Below, in pieces: positions 29,781-39,045 of a DNA stretch of 64,000 bases. The notes beneath the pieces are model-generated. The model saw only the letters and a list, made by a program, of their open reading frames with translations, was not told where the DNA came from and made no database searches. Position numbers and translations under genes: made by a program. Origin of the DNA: Paenibacillus sp. FSL R5-0766 (GTDB lineage Bacteria > Bacillota > Bacilli > Paenibacillales > Paenibacillaceae). The stretch's first letter is position 1. Each line of letters opens with the position of its first letter. The stretch covers positions 5,022,001 to 5,086,000 of the forward strand of contig NZ_CP150227.1 of the NCBI RefSeq assembly GCF_037971845.1, given 5' to 3'.

Positions 29781-29903
29781 TTATTTCGCGGCAGTGGTGT
29801 TCACTCGCAATTGTTCATTCAATTTCAGCACATTTTCAAATTTCGAAATGCGGCTGCCATTCTTGGATCCGTATATGCCTGGGTACATAGGTATCATGGA
29901 CAT
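29781..29903 (-). CDS. Novel 40-residue cationic peptide gene, last gene of a three-gene operon
   Basis: The ATG at 29901-29903 is preceded by AAAGGAGGTGAGC (29904-29916), an almost perfect anti-16S ribosome site; the frame ends with TAA at 29781-29783. The peptide begins MSMIPMYPGIYGSKNGSR and continues ISKFENVLKLNEQLR to end NTTAAK: six basic and two acidic residues, no cysteine, no obvious secretion signal. It starts 18 bases after the stop of a GNAT-like gene and is followed by a terminator, so it is clearly placed as an operon member. I recognise no family. Possible roles are a substrate of the two upstream acetyltransferase-like proteins, a signal peptide for the nearby two-component system, or a small structural protein. 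Confidence 0.7.
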   Translation of the reverse strand: MSMIPMYPGIYGSKNGSRISKFENVLKLNEQLRVNTTAAK

Positions 29904-29921
29904 GCTCACCTCCTTTCCTGA

Positions 29922-30440
29922 TCACCCGTTGAATTTTGCGGAATCGAACGTTTTTATTTTCAGATAAGCCAGAAGGGTATCCAGTTCAGCCGTATAGACA
30001 TGCTCTGTTCTTCCGTTTCGCACCTGAACATCCGTCCGTTTGGAGAACTTGCTGTAAAGCCTGTTAATATAACGGTTCTCTGCAACGGCATGGAACTGCA
30101 GCGTTTGAATATCACGGTTCTCCTCACAGATCCATAACACCACATCCCGAAGCCCTGCAAAAAACACTCTGCTGCTGCGATATTTTTCAGCCAATATGGC
30201 AGAATCAATGAATGCCGTGTTCCTGTCTTCCGTATAACGATACTGAATGAACGCGCTCAACTGCCCCTGCTCATCGTCGAATAAAAGCAAATGTGCTTTC
30301 TGTACCGTACTAATCAGATGGAGCAATGCATCATGCAGCATATATTGCTCATCGAACTCATCACTGTTTGTCAGATAAAACCGCGCAAAACGGGCATAAT
30401 CCTCGTCTTTTAACGTATCGTGTGCCTTAAGTTGCAGCAT
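29922..30440 (-). CDS. GNAT-like protein, second of a paralogous pair
   Basis: A 172-residue protein with the layout of a GNAT acetyltransferase fold (AFIDSAILAEKYRSSRVFFAGLRDVVLWICEE: core strand, then R/S-rich turn and helix). The acetyl-CoA loop is not the classical Q/RxxGxG/A, so catalytic activity is uncertain. The start ATG at 30440 overlaps the upstream stop (TGATG) with GGAG in front. It aligns along its length with the upstream protein (LLLFDDEQG versus MLCFDDEDE; the SRVFFAGL versus SRIFIEGL turn; the LLAYL versus LRSYL end), pointing to an old duplication. It is followed by the 40-codon peptide gene. Confidence 0.7.
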   Translation of the reverse strand: MLQLKAHDTLKDEDYARFARFYLTNSDEFDEQYMLHDALLHLISTVQKAHLLLFDDEQGQLSAFIQYRYTEDRNTAFIDSAILAEKYRSSRVFFAGLRDVVLWICEENRDIQTLQFHAVAENRYINRLYSKFSKRTDVQVRNGRTEHVYTAELDTLLAYLKIKTFDSAKFNG

Positions 30441-31000
30441 CAAGACGACTCCACCTTTCCATGTTGCTCCTTCATCCTTAAGTCTCGCTCAAAAGAAGTG
30501 AGGTATGAACGAAGCTGCGCAAGCTTCACAACGTAAGCATTCAGTTCACCTTCTTCACGGATTGTACTTGTAACTTGCTGCGCAATTTTGGAGAATAACC
30601 TGTGGTTGGCTTCTTCACTGAGAGCCCAGAACCGAATTTCCTGCACAGGTTCCTCATCCTCATATTCATCCAAGTGTTGCACCAGGAGCTGAAGACCCTC
30701 GATAAAAATCCTGCTTCGGCGGTGCTCATGCACAATGAAAGCCACCTGAAGCTGAATCACATGCCGATCCTCATAATCATGCTCTCCCGTGCCATGAATA
30801 TATCCAAACGCACCTGCTACCTCATCCTCATCATCAAAACATAACATCGCCCCCCCACCCATAAGCAGTGGACTGGATATATAGCTGAGTGTCGTCGGAA
30901 AGGAATAGGGCAGATTTAATTCATTATAATGAGCCAGCAGAAAGTCCATATATCTATGCTGGTACATATAGGTTGAACATTTAGCAAAATAGTGACTCAT
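30440..31000 (-). CDS. GNAT-like protein, first of a paralogous pair
   Basis: About 186 residues from the ATG at 31000, which has AGAAAGGGA upstream; the frame extends to a GTG at 31063 that lacks a ribosome site. Core GNAT-like segment: VIQLQVAFIVHEHRRSRIFIEGLQLLVQHL. The phosphate-binding loop is degenerate (HEHRRSR), and an acidic loop (DEDEV) precedes the central strands. The gene opens a three-gene operon with its paralogue and a peptide gene, divergent from a histidine kinase gene. Its promoter would lie around TACAAT (31053-31058), overlapped upstream by a direct repeat that could bind the neighbouring response regulator. Confidence 0.7.
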   Translation of the reverse strand: MSHYFAKCSTYMYQHRYMDFLLAHYNELNLPYSFPTTLSYISSPLLMGGGAMLCFDDEDEVAGAFGYIHGTGEHDYEDRHVIQLQVAFIVHEHRRSRIFIEGLQLLVQHLDEYEDEEPVQEIRFWALSEEANHRLFSKIAQQVTSTIREEGELNAYVVKLAQLRSYLTSFERDLRMKEQHGKVESS

Positions 31001-31067
31001 AAGTATGTCCCTTTCTATTACCGGGCCTTTATCCCTACAGGTGATGTGGTCTATTGTACTCACGTTA

Positions 31068-31085
31068 GTTTAAGTTTTGTTTAAG
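31068..31085. promoter_or_regulatory. Direct repeat with 11-bp period, candidate response-regulator site
   Basis: GTTTAAG at 31068-31074 and again at 31079-31085, start-to-start 11 bp, the usual spacing for OmpR/PhoP-type dimers. The repeats cover the -35 region of a minus-strand TACAAT box (31053-31058; the -35 position itself reads AACAAA, far from consensus), as expected for an activator-dependent promoter. Confidence 0.5.
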
Positions 31086-31180
31086 TCCGGGAAATTTCGC
31101 CAAAAATCTTCTTTCTGCAAACTGGGGATCCATCTATAATAAAAAATATACGATCTTACCCTGGCCGGAGGTCACCCTAG

Positions 31181-33379
31181 ATGAAGCTTATCCCATCGGC
31201 TCGCAGTCTCATCCGCAAACGGACTATTCTCCGGAGAAGCCTGTTCCTGCTTGTGATTGCTACCGGAATTCTGATGATATATATATCAATATCAAAAACA
31301 GCCCAATTAACAGCAGCTACAGCCCAGGCGTTAATATCCGCAGAACACGGAATCCTGGATATGTCTGATCGTTCTTACTCCATATTGCCCAATGTGACTT
31401 TGGATGGAGAATGGGAGTTTTACTGGCATCAACTGCTGGAGCCGATTGATTTTTACGCTTCTGCTCCACCTGTGCCTGCCTTTGAACAAGTACCCGAGCC
31501 CTGGACATCGTACAAACAGGACAACGATTCATTTCTGCCCAATGAAGGCTATGCAACCTACAGACTACGCATCCTCCTTCCGGATGAACGATCAAGCAGC
31601 CCACCACTTGCCCTTTATTCCAAGAGCATCGCCTCGGCTTACCGAATCTGGATTAATGGTCAACTGCAAAGAGGCAATGGCACTGTTGGCACGGATCGTT
31701 TCTCTGAGAGTCCCAAGAGTTATCCCAAAGTCATCTATTTCGAATCGCGTCCTGGTTTGAACGAAATTGTCATTCAAGTGTCCAACTTCTCCCAGCGAAA
31801 TGCAGGCATCTGGCAGAGCATGAATCTGGGAACAGCGGAGAATATCTCCTGGCTACGGATTCTTCATATCGCCGCGCAGTCAGGTATTGTCGGGATTTTT
31901 GGTGTGATGGCGTTATATTACGGACTGGTCTATCTTAACCGCAGAAAAGAATTTTCCGCCCTGCTGTACAGTCTGCTCTGTCTGTCCGTGGGTGTGCGTA
32001 CCGTTGTGCTTGGTGAGTCGACAGCGCTATATCTACTACCTGATCTCCCATGGGAATGGGCGGTCAAAGCCGAATACATATCCGTCGCCCTGACGGCATT
32101 ATTGCTAATTCTGTTTATTAACAGGGAATATCCCGAGGAATCTGTATCCTGCGTGTCTAAAATCGGCGGACTTGTTCTCCCGATCTTTATTCTGTTATTC
32201 CTGCTCACACCGGCTCGTGTGTACACTTATGTTCTGACACCCTTTACATGGGGGGCTCTGTTTCCTTCACTGATCTATACACTCTATATGTATGTCCGAT
32301 CTGCGTTCAAACGGAGAAAGGGTGCTGTCACCAGTATGATCGGTTTTCTGTTTTTCATGGCCTTTGCCCTGAATGATATGCTCTTCTACACGGTCCATTT
32401 GCCCACAGAGGACATGCTCTCCATCGGGTTGCTTATTTTTCTGTTAACCCAGGCGTATAATCTGTCTTCCCGCTTCTCACGAGCATTATGGCAAAAGGAA
32501 CAGTTGTCCCTCCAGCTTCAACGAACGAACCAGCGGCTGGAACGAACCGTGGATGAGCGAACCCGCTCATTGCGGCTAAGCAATGCAGAGCTTCAGGAAG
32601 CCAACCAGAAGATGGCTGAATTCGAACTGTTCCGTGTCCGGCTCCTGTCTAACATCTCTCATGAGCTGAGCACACCGATCACATCCATTAAGGGTTTCGC
32701 CAAAGCATTGCGAGATGGCATCATTACGACCGAAGCTCCTAAGTATGTGAACCGGATCTACACACGTTCCCTGCTACTCGAACGAATGATTCATGATCTG
32801 ATTGAGCTTACGAAGCTGGAAACCAACCAGGTTCAGTTTCAAATGCAGGACGTTGATTTGCTCTCATTCATGCAGGAGTTGTTCCAGAAATATGAAGCAG
32901 ACGTAGAGACGCAAGGTATCCATTACCGTCTGAATCTGCCTGTGGAATCAAACTTCGGGGACAAGGACTCCGAGGGTTGGATCGTGCAACTGGACCCTAT
33001 TCGAATCGAACAGGTGCTGTCCAATCTGATATCAAACGCACTGCGATTCACACCTCAGTCCGGGACGATCTGTGTGCGTCTTCATCTTGAGGAAACACCC
33101 TTAACGGAAACAGGCTGGACCGCCTGCATCTGTGTTGAGGATACGGGTACGGGCATTCCGCCGGAGTGGCAGGAACGAATCTTTGAACGTTTTGAACAAG
33201 CTAGTCAGCAGCTTGGAGTTGATCACAGAGGCTCAGGGCTGGGACTCGCCATCTGCAAAGAAATTATGTATTATCACAATGGAGAGATTGGGGTAACCAG
33301 TGAGCCAGGTTCAGGCAGTCAGTTCTGTTTTCGGTTACCCGCCTGGAGAGGAAGATTGCAGGAAGATGACATACATTGA
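31181..33379 (+). CDS. Membrane sensor histidine kinase of 7TMR-DISM type
   Basis: ATG at 31181, GGAGGT eight bases upstream. 732 residues: an N-terminal membrane segment (about 18-38), an extracellular jelly-roll-like domain (about 60-225, LDGEWEFYW...), seven membrane segments (about 230-430), a coiled coil (about 440-485), HisKA with the phospho-acceptor His in NISHELSTPITS (about 497), and an HATPase domain with N box (VLSNLISNALRF), G1 (VEDTGTGIP) and G2 (GSGLGLA). 7TMR-DISM sensors detect extracellular, often carbohydrate-like, ligands. The response-regulator gene overlaps its 3' end. The divergent GNAT/peptide operon is a candidate target. Confidence 0.93.
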   Translation: MKLIPSARSLIRKRTILRRSLFLLVIATGILMIYISISKTAQLTAATAQALISAEHGILDMSDRSYSILPNVTLDGEWEFYWHQLLEPIDFYASAPPVPAFEQVPEPWTSYKQDNDSFLPNEGYATYRLRILLPDERSSSPPLALYSKSIASAYRIWINGQLQRGNGTVGTDRFSESPKSYPKVIYFESRPGLNEIVIQVSNFSQRNAGIWQSMNLGTAENISWLRILHIAAQSGIVGIFGVMALYYGLVYLNRRKEFSALLYSLLCLSVGVRTVVLGESTALYLLPDLPWEWAVKAEYISVALTALLLILFINREYPEESVSCVSKIGGLVLPIFILLFLLTPARVYTYVLTPFTWGALFPSLIYTLYMYVRSAFKRRKGAVTSMIGFLFFMAFALNDMLFYTVHLPTEDMLSIGLLIFLLTQAYNLSSRFSRALWQKEQLSLQLQRTNQRLERTVDERTRSLRLSNAELQEANQKMAEFELFRVRLLSNISHELSTPITSIKGFAKALRDGIITTEAPKYVNRIYTRSLLLERMIHDLIELTKLETNQVQFQMQDVDLLSFMQELFQKYEADVETQGIHYRLNLPVESNFGDKDSEGWIVQLDPIRIEQVLSNLISNALRFTPQSGTICVRLHLEETPLTETGWTACICVEDTGTGIPPEWQERIFERFEQASQQLGVDHRGSGLGLAICKEIMYYHNGEIGVTSEPGSGSQFCFRLPAWRGRLQEDDIH

Positions 33380-34076
33380 GGAGCGCCGCCGCATTCTAGT
33401 TGTGGAGGATGATATCGATATCGCAGATCTGGTCACGATTTATTTACATAATCAGAACTACATAACTCATGTAGCGCATAATCTTGAGGAAGCTACGAAG
33501 CTGCTGGAACAGCGACGCCCTGATCTCATTTTGTGTGATATCATGCTGCCTGACGGAACAGGCACCGACTGGATACGAGGGCTTCGGAAGAGCGCTGATG
33601 TGCCTGTCATTTTTCTCAGCAGCCGGCAGGAAACCGAGGATATCGTTCAGGGACTGGAACTGGGGGATGATTATATAACCAAACCGTTCGATCCGGATAT
33701 TATGGTCGCCAGGGTCAAAAAAAGACTACGACCTGTACCCTCCACATCCGAAAACATGGTTGCCACTGGCGAGAACGTATGGCGTGACGGCTGGCTCGAT
33801 CTGCATTTTGACCGCTTTGAAGTCCGGGTCAACGGCAAAGAGATCAGTTTACCTGCTAAAGAGCTGCAACTCCTGTTCCTCATGGCAAGTCGCCCAGGGC
33901 ACGTTTTCAGTACAGACTACTTATTTGAACGCATATGGGGGCTGGATAACTGGAGTGATGTTCGCACGGTCATGGTGCATCTTCATCACCTGAGACGCAA
34001 AATTGAGGATACCTCCAGTACCCATCGATACATTATCACCGTTCGCGGGATCGGCTACAAATTCCAGGCACAGTGA
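33366..34076 (+). CDS. OmpR-family response regulator
   Basis: The ATG at 33366 lies inside the kinase gene's last codons (14-base overlap) and begins just before the receiver domain (ILVVEDDIDIADL); the frame is open to 33300 but a start there would add an implausible tail. Receiver about residues 8-120 with phospho-acceptor Asp58 in LILCDIMLPDG and the conserved Lys in TKPFDPD; winged-helix Trans_reg_C about 138-235 (LPAKELQLLFLMASRPGHVFS). It is the DNA-binding partner of the upstream kinase. The 11-bp-spaced repeat at 31068-31085 fits its type. Confidence 0.93.
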   Translation: MTYIEERRRILVVEDDIDIADLVTIYLHNQNYITHVAHNLEEATKLLEQRRPDLILCDIMLPDGTGTDWIRGLRKSADVPVIFLSSRQETEDIVQGLELGDDYITKPFDPDIMVARVKKRLRPVPSTSENMVATGENVWRDGWLDLHFDRFEVRVNGKEISLPAKELQLLFLMASRPGHVFSTDYLFERIWGLDNWSDVRTVMVHLHHLRRKIEDTSSTHRYIITVRGIGYKFQAQ

Positions 34077-34138
34077 GATGGATCGTAGCAACCCTATATA
34101 TTTCATTTAATAACCTGCTTGATCCGTTAAATGAGAAC

Positions 34139-34185
34139 AGAGGGCTATCCTATAAGTCATGATATGACTTTATGGATAGCCCTCT
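34139..34185. terminator. Long perfect hairpin between the response regulator and hcp
   Basis: AGAGGGCTATCC (34139-34150) pairs with GGATAGCCCTCT (34174-34185), and the inner AAGTCAT/ATGACTT extends the stem. The T tail is short, so it is a probable rather than certain terminator of the convergent genes. Confidence 0.65.
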
Positions 34186-34355
34186 TCACGTTTGCCAGTT
34201 TCACATGGAAAATGATTTCAATGCCATGCCTATCACTAAGATTATGCCTCGCTTACAAGCTTTTGCGGTTGGCTGTTCTTCAATATAAGTATGCAACATA
34301 TTGAAGGTTCCCTCTTCTATGTAGAACGGAATGTCCAACAGACTGACGGAACCCC

Positions 34356-35648
34356 CTATGACAGTGCCAACATGGCGTTCATATCTTCTTCTGCTGTTGT
34401 AATTAACTTCAGACCAAACATATCCACGAGCACATCCAAGACACCTTCCGATATGAACTCAGGCGGTTTTGGTCCAATTCGAATGTCCTGAATGCCAAGG
34501 CTGAACAGGCCAAGCAGGATTGCAACTGCTTTTTGCTCAAACCAGGATAGCACAATGCTGACAGGTAACTCGTTCACAGTACAGCCAAAAGCATCCGCCA
34601 AAGCCATTGCAATTTTCACCGTAGAACCGGAATTGTTGCATTGACCCAGATCGATATAACGCGGTATACCCGTGTCTCCAACCGTACCATAATCCACATC
34701 GTTGAAGCGGAACTTGCCACAGGACGTCGTCAGAATTACAGTATCATTCGGCAAGGATGTCGCGAGTTCACGATAGTAGTTGCCACCTTTCCCCGGCGCA
34801 TCACAACCTGCAATAACGAAGAATCGACGAATATGACCGTCTTTCACCGCTTGAATAATCTCGGGCGCAAGCCCAATCACGGTCTCATGATGGTATCCTG
34901 TTGTTAAGACTTGCTCGGACTGTATATCGGCCGCAGGCAGTGACAATGCACGTTCAATCAGCGGTGAGAAGTCATCATCCATAATCTTGGCAACCCCCTC
35001 CAGACCTGCCACTTCGTACGAGAAAAAGCGGTCTGCATATGTGCCTTTGATCGGCATGACACAGTTGGTTGTTGCAAGAATAGCACCCGGGAATTGTTCG
35101 AAGAGTCTTCTTTGATCGTACCAGGCTTTGCCGATATTGCCCTTGAGATGGGCGTATTTCTTCAGCGCAGGATAACCGTGCGCAGGCAACATTTCCGAGT
35201 GGGTATAGATGTTGATTCCTTTTCCTTCAGTTTGACGAAGCAACTCCTCCAATGCATACAGATTATGCCCTGTCACCACGATGCACTGTCCTTCGATCTG
35301 GTTCTGACTAACCGTTATCGGCTGCGGTACACCAAAGCGGTCCGTGTGCGCACGATCCAGCACGTCCATAATGCGGATTGCTGCATTGCCGACTTTCATC
35401 GCCATCTCCAGATGTTCCTGTACATTAAAATTCGAGTTCGTTAATGTCATATATAATGCCTCATGTGTAATCCGATCCACCTCAGGATCAGAATATCCCA
35501 ACTGGCGTGCATGTGTGGCATAAGCAGCGATGCCTTTTAACGCAAAAATCATCGTATCCTGCAAACTTGCGATTGTTTCGTTTTTGCCGCATACCCCTAC
35601 CACGGTACACCCGCCACTTGGCGTCTGTTCGCACTGATAACAAAACAT
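34356..35648 (-). CDS. hcp: Hybrid cluster protein (hydroxylamine/NO reductase), short class
   Basis: 430 residues. The N-terminal cysteines C3-x2-C6-x7-C14-x5-C20 (FCYQCEQTPSGGC...GVC) bind the cubane cluster in the short spacing typical of anaerobe-type proteins; later motifs (TTNCVMPIKGTY, GCDAPGKGGNYY, TTSCGKFRFN) bind the hybrid 4Fe-2O-2S cluster. At 430 residues it is about 110 shorter than the common form, matching the class with an internal deletion. Hcp reduces hydroxylamine and nitric oxide under nitrosative stress without oxygen. GGAGGGG precedes the ATG. An FNR-like site lies 76 bp upstream. Confidence 0.95.
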   Translation of the reverse strand: MFCYQCEQTPSGGCTVVGVCGKNETIASLQDTMIFALKGIAAYATHARQLGYSDPEVDRITHEALYMTLTNSNFNVQEHLEMAMKVGNAAIRIMDVLDRAHTDRFGVPQPITVSQNQIEGQCIVVTGHNLYALEELLRQTEGKGINIYTHSEMLPAHGYPALKKYAHLKGNIGKAWYDQRRLFEQFPGAILATTNCVMPIKGTYADRFFSYEVAGLEGVAKIMDDDFSPLIERALSLPAADIQSEQVLTTGYHHETVIGLAPEIIQAVKDGHIRRFFVIAGCDAPGKGGNYYRELATSLPNDTVILTTSCGKFRFNDVDYGTVGDTGIPRYIDLGQCNNSGSTVKIAMALADAFGCTVNELPVSIVLSWFEQKAVAILLGLFSLGIQDIRIGPKPPEFISEGVLDVLVDMFGLKLITTAEEDMNAMLALS

Positions 35649-35723
35649 ATGGTTTCCCCTCCAAACTTAGATTAAAAACGCAGTTCGTTATGTAATAGCG
35701 TAACAGACCCTGATATGAGCTAG

Positions 35724-35739
35724 TGTGATGGTGCACACA
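35724..35739. promoter_or_regulatory. FNR/CRP-type operator upstream of hcp
   Basis: TGTGATGGTGCACACA fits TGTGA-N6-TCACA with one mismatch. A TATTAC -10-like element on the minus strand (35692-35697) lies about 37 bp further toward hcp, the usual activator geometry. Confidence 0.6.
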
Positions 35740-35960
35740 GTTTCTGATCCAACCTCTATATATGGTTCTCCAGACTTTCATCCAAACTGGAAATAATAAC
35801 ATTCAAAAAAAGGCATATCTCGGATCATTATGAAAAATACTGTGTACAGCTAAAAAACGTCTAAATCCATAATCTTAAAAAAATACGAAAATGAAACGAT
35901 TCTAGATTTTGCCCGTAAGGGTAATACACAGAGAAATCTAATATTCAAGGAGCTGGTCAA

Positions 35961-38612
35961 TTGCAACATTACAGACACAGTGCGGAGGAAACCCTTCAGG
36001 ATGTACAGAGTTCCTCCAAGGGACTTACGACCTCCGAAGCTGCCAAGAGAATTGAAACGGAAGGATATAACGAGTTAAAAGGTAAAGATGCAACACCAGT
36101 CTGGAAATTGTTCCTCGAAAATTTCAAAGATCCGATGGTCATCGTGCTGCTGATTGCAGCCGCGGTACAGGTTGTACTTGGACACCTGATTGAATCATTG
36201 ATCATATTCCTGGTTATTTTGCTCAACGCGGTGATCAGCGTAGTACAGACCAAAAAAGCCGAGAGTTCGCTTGACGCACTGAAACAAATGTCTGCACCTG
36301 AAGCCAAAGTCATTCGTGACGGGCAGAAAAAAACCATTCCAGCAAGAGAACTCGTTCCCGGTGATATTGTTATGCTGGATGCAGGTGATTATGTCCCGGC
36401 AGACGGGCGTATCCTGGAATCAGGAAGTCTGAAAATCAACGAAGGCATGCTGACCGGAGAATCCGAAGCTGCGGAGAAACACGCTGATGCCATTCCCGAT
36501 GAAGCGCCTATTGGAGATCGTCGCAATATGGCCTTCAGTGGCTCACTGGTCGTATATGGACGGGGCATGCTAGTCATTACAGGAACGGCTCTCAAAACCG
36601 AAATCGGCAAAATTGCTGAATTGATTGAAAATGCCGAAGCCAAAAACACGCCATTACAGCGCAAGTTGGAATCATTCAGCAAAAAACTGGGCTTTTTCAT
36701 CCTGGGCTTGTCGATTCTCATCTTTGGCATTGAAGCCGGTCGTGTATGGTTGACCGAAGGTACGGAGAATATCGGACCATCCATCGTAAATGCATTGATG
36801 TTTGCCGTAGCTGTTGCGGTTGCTGCCATTCCTGAGGCGTTGTCCTCCATTGTGACTATCGTATTGTCACTCGGAACAAATAAGATGGCCAAACAACATG
36901 CGATCATTCGCAGACTGCCTGCCGTTGAAGCGCTCGGCTCTGCCAGTATCATCTGTACGGATAAAACAGGAACACTAACTCAGAATAAGATGACTGTCGT
37001 TGATTATTACATTCCCCATGGCACCAAGGACGAATTCCCCGATGATCCCGAACAGTGGTCGGAAGAGGAACGGCGTTTGTTACATATTGCAGTGCTCTGC
37101 AATGATTCGAATATTAACCAGGAAGGCAAGGAACTGGGTGATCCAACCGAAGTGGCCCTCATTGCCTTCAGCAACCGGGTGAACAAGGATTACAATGAAA
37201 TCCGTGACCAGTTCCCGCGTGAAGCTGAGCTTCCTTTTGACTCGGATCGAAAGCTCATGAGTACGGTGCATACCTTCGAGGGACAGACGGCTTTGCTGAC
37301 CAAAGGTGGACCGGATGTGCTGTTCAGTCGCTGTAGTCATGTGTTTATCAACGGTGAGGTTCAGCCCCTCACACCCGAGATTCGCACACAGTTTGAAGAA
37401 AAAAATGAAGCCTTCTCCAAACGTGCCTTCCGTGTGCTGGCCTACGCGTACAAAAAATTCGATGATAAAAACCAGGTCACCATTGATGACGAGCATGATC
37501 TGACACTTGTTGGTCTGACAGCGATGATTGACCCACCGCGTGAAGCGGTATACGGCTCTATTGAAGAGTCCAAAAAAGCGGGTATCCGCACCATCATGAT
37601 CACCGGAGATCACAAAACGACGGCTCAGGCGATCGGTGTGGATATCGGCCTTGCGGAACCGGATGACCTCGCCATTACAGGAGCCGAACTGGACAAAATG
37701 TCTGATGAAGAGCTGGATCAACAACTCGAACACATCTCGGTATACGCCAGAGTATCACCTGAGAATAAAATCCGGATTGTGCGTGCATGGCAGCGTAAAG
37801 GCAAAGTTGCAGCGATGACCGGAGATGGGGTCAATGACGCACCAGCGCTGAAACAAGCCGATATCGGCGTAGCGATGGGTAGCGGAACAGATGTCGCCAA
37901 GGATGCGGCTGCCATGATTCTGACGGATGATAACTTTGTCTCCATCGTGAATGCGGTCAGTGTTGGGCGGATGGTATTTGATAATATCAAAAAAGCCATC
38001 GCATACCTGTTCGCCGGTAACCTCGGCGCGATTATCGCCATTTTGTTTGCCTTGATCGTCGGCTGGGTTAATCCATTTACGGCCCTTCAGCTGTTGTTCA
38101 TCAATCTGGTGAACGACTCCCTGCCTGCCATTGCTTTGGGTACAGAGAAGCCCGAGCCAGATGTCATGCGACGTAAACCACGTGATATTAACGAGGGGAT
38201 CTTCGCAGGTGGAACCCTGCAAGCTGTGATTACACGTGGTGTCCTGATTGGTGCGGCTGTTATCGTGTCCCAATATATCGGACTTGGCATCTCGGAGGAA
38301 AACAGTGTAGCTATGGCATTCACAACCTTGATTCTGGCACGCAGTCTGCAAACTTTTGCAGCACGTTCCAATACACAGACCATCTTCCAGGTGGGCTTCA
38401 TGACCAATAAATTCGTGCTTGGCTCCATTCTGGTATGTCTCTGTCTCTATGCAATCACACTGATTCCAGGTGTTCGCGGTGTCTTCGCTATCCCGGATAC
38501 ATTCGGCTGGAATGAGTTCCTGATTGCAGGCGGACTTGCTCTTGCTGCCGTCATTCTGATGGATGTCATCAAGTGGATTCGCAATCGCGGCAAACAAGTT
38601 ACTGCGGCGTAA
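35961..38612 (+). CDS. Calcium-type cation-transporting P-type ATPase (P2A)
   Basis: The TTG start at 35961 has AAGGAG eight bases upstream. 883 residues: actuator domain with TGES ([12 protein letters not shown]), phosphorylation motif [13 protein letters not shown] (Asp about 337), hinge [22 protein letters not shown], and ten predicted membrane segments including AAIPEAL in M4 and [17 protein letters not shown] in M6, as in SERCA/PMR1-like calcium pumps. It probably exports Ca2+ (possibly Mn2+) at the expense of ATP. Single gene ending at a strong terminator. Confidence 0.93.
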   Translation: MQHYRHSAEETLQDVQSSSKGLTTSEAAKRIETEGYNELKGKDATPVWKLFLENFKDPMVIVLLIAAAVQVVLGHLIESLIIFLVILLNAVISVVQTKKAESSLDALKQMSAPEAKVIRDGQKKTIPARELVPGDIVMLDAGDYVPADGRILESGSLKINEGMLTGESEAAEKHADAIPDEAPIGDRRNMAFSGSLVVYGRGMLVITGTALKTEIGKIAELIENAEAKNTPLQRKLESFSKKLGFFILGLSILIFGIEAGRVWLTEGTENIGPSIVNALMFAVAVAVAAIPEALSSIVTIVLSLGTNKMAKQHAIIRRLPAVEALGSASIICTDKTGTLTQNKMTVVDYYIPHGTKDEFPDDPEQWSEEERRLLHIAVLCNDSNINQEGKELGDPTEVALIAFSNRVNKDYNEIRDQFPREAELPFDSDRKLMSTVHTFEGQTALLTKGGPDVLFSRCSHVFINGEVQPLTPEIRTQFEEKNEAFSKRAFRVLAYAYKKFDDKNQVTIDDEHDLTLVGLTAMIDPPREAVYGSIEESKKAGIRTIMITGDHKTTAQAIGVDIGLAEPDDLAITGAELDKMSDEELDQQLEHISVYARVSPENKIRIVRAWQRKGKVAAMTGDGVNDAPALKQADIGVAMGSGTDVAKDAAAMILTDDNFVSIVNAVSVGRMVFDNIKKAIAYLFAGNLGAIIAILFALIVGWVNPFTALQLLFINLVNDSLPAIALGTEKPEPDVMRRKPRDINEGIFAGGTLQAVITRGVLIGAAVIVSQYIGLGISEENSVAMAFTTLILARSLQTFAARSNTQTIFQVGFMTNKFVLGSILVCLCLYAITLIPGVRGVFAIPDTFGWNEFLIAGGLALAAVILMDVIKWIRNRGKQVTAA

Positions 38613-38634
38613 GATCTGTAGATATAACATGCAC

Positions 38635-38668
38635 AAACAGGCGCCCGTTATCGGAGCGCCTGTTTGTT
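38635..38668 (+). terminator. Terminator after the P-type ATPase gene
   Basis: ACAGGCGC (38637-38644) pairs with GCGCCTGT (38656-38663), followed by a T-rich tail. Confidence 0.85.
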
Positions 38669-38717
38669 TACATTTTTTCACACATACAAAGAGTACACTT
38701 CTCATGCATACTAATTT

Positions 38718-38828
38718 CTAAGGCGTATCTAACTCCCCCTGTTTGATGCCAAAAGCGATCCATCGTCCATCAACATCCTCGATCACAAACTCCTTGTTAT
38801 TATAGTCTGTATGTAACCGCTGATCCAT
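38718..38828 (-). pseudogene. C-terminal remnant of a VOC/glyoxalase-like gene
   Basis: A 36-codon frame from ATG at 38826-38828 to TAG at 38718-38720 ends in NKEFVIEDVDGRWIAFGI, which resembles the last strands of a vicinal-oxygen-chelate domain (usual form: F.I.DPDG..I.F). No ribosome site and no upstream continuation, so most of the gene is lost. The rest of the gap to the MFS gene shows nothing else recognisable. Confidence 0.45.
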
Positions 38829-39045
38829 CTGCTTATGTATGCTTCAATGATCATTTTAGTTAAATTCAGGAAATCCGTCTATTGTTTATTATTAATATCT
38901 TTCTATGCTCATCACATCCGAACGAATCAGTATGACATTATTGCCATATGATAAATTTGGGTGTAAAATGATATATTGCTTTTCATCACATTTTCATCAA
39001 AGCTCAATCCGAATTCATATTCATACCCAAGACAGGAATGGTACC

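Noticed and set aside
29704..29967. Plus-strand frames of 71-87 codons in the gap near 29.8 kb
   Set aside because: No plus-strand ribosome site; the region is better explained by the minus-strand peptide gene and its terminator.
37755..38705. 316-codon frame antisense to the P-type ATPase gene
   Set aside because: Cys/His/Gln-rich nonsense composition without homology; it is a shadow of the ATPase codons and runs through the terminator.
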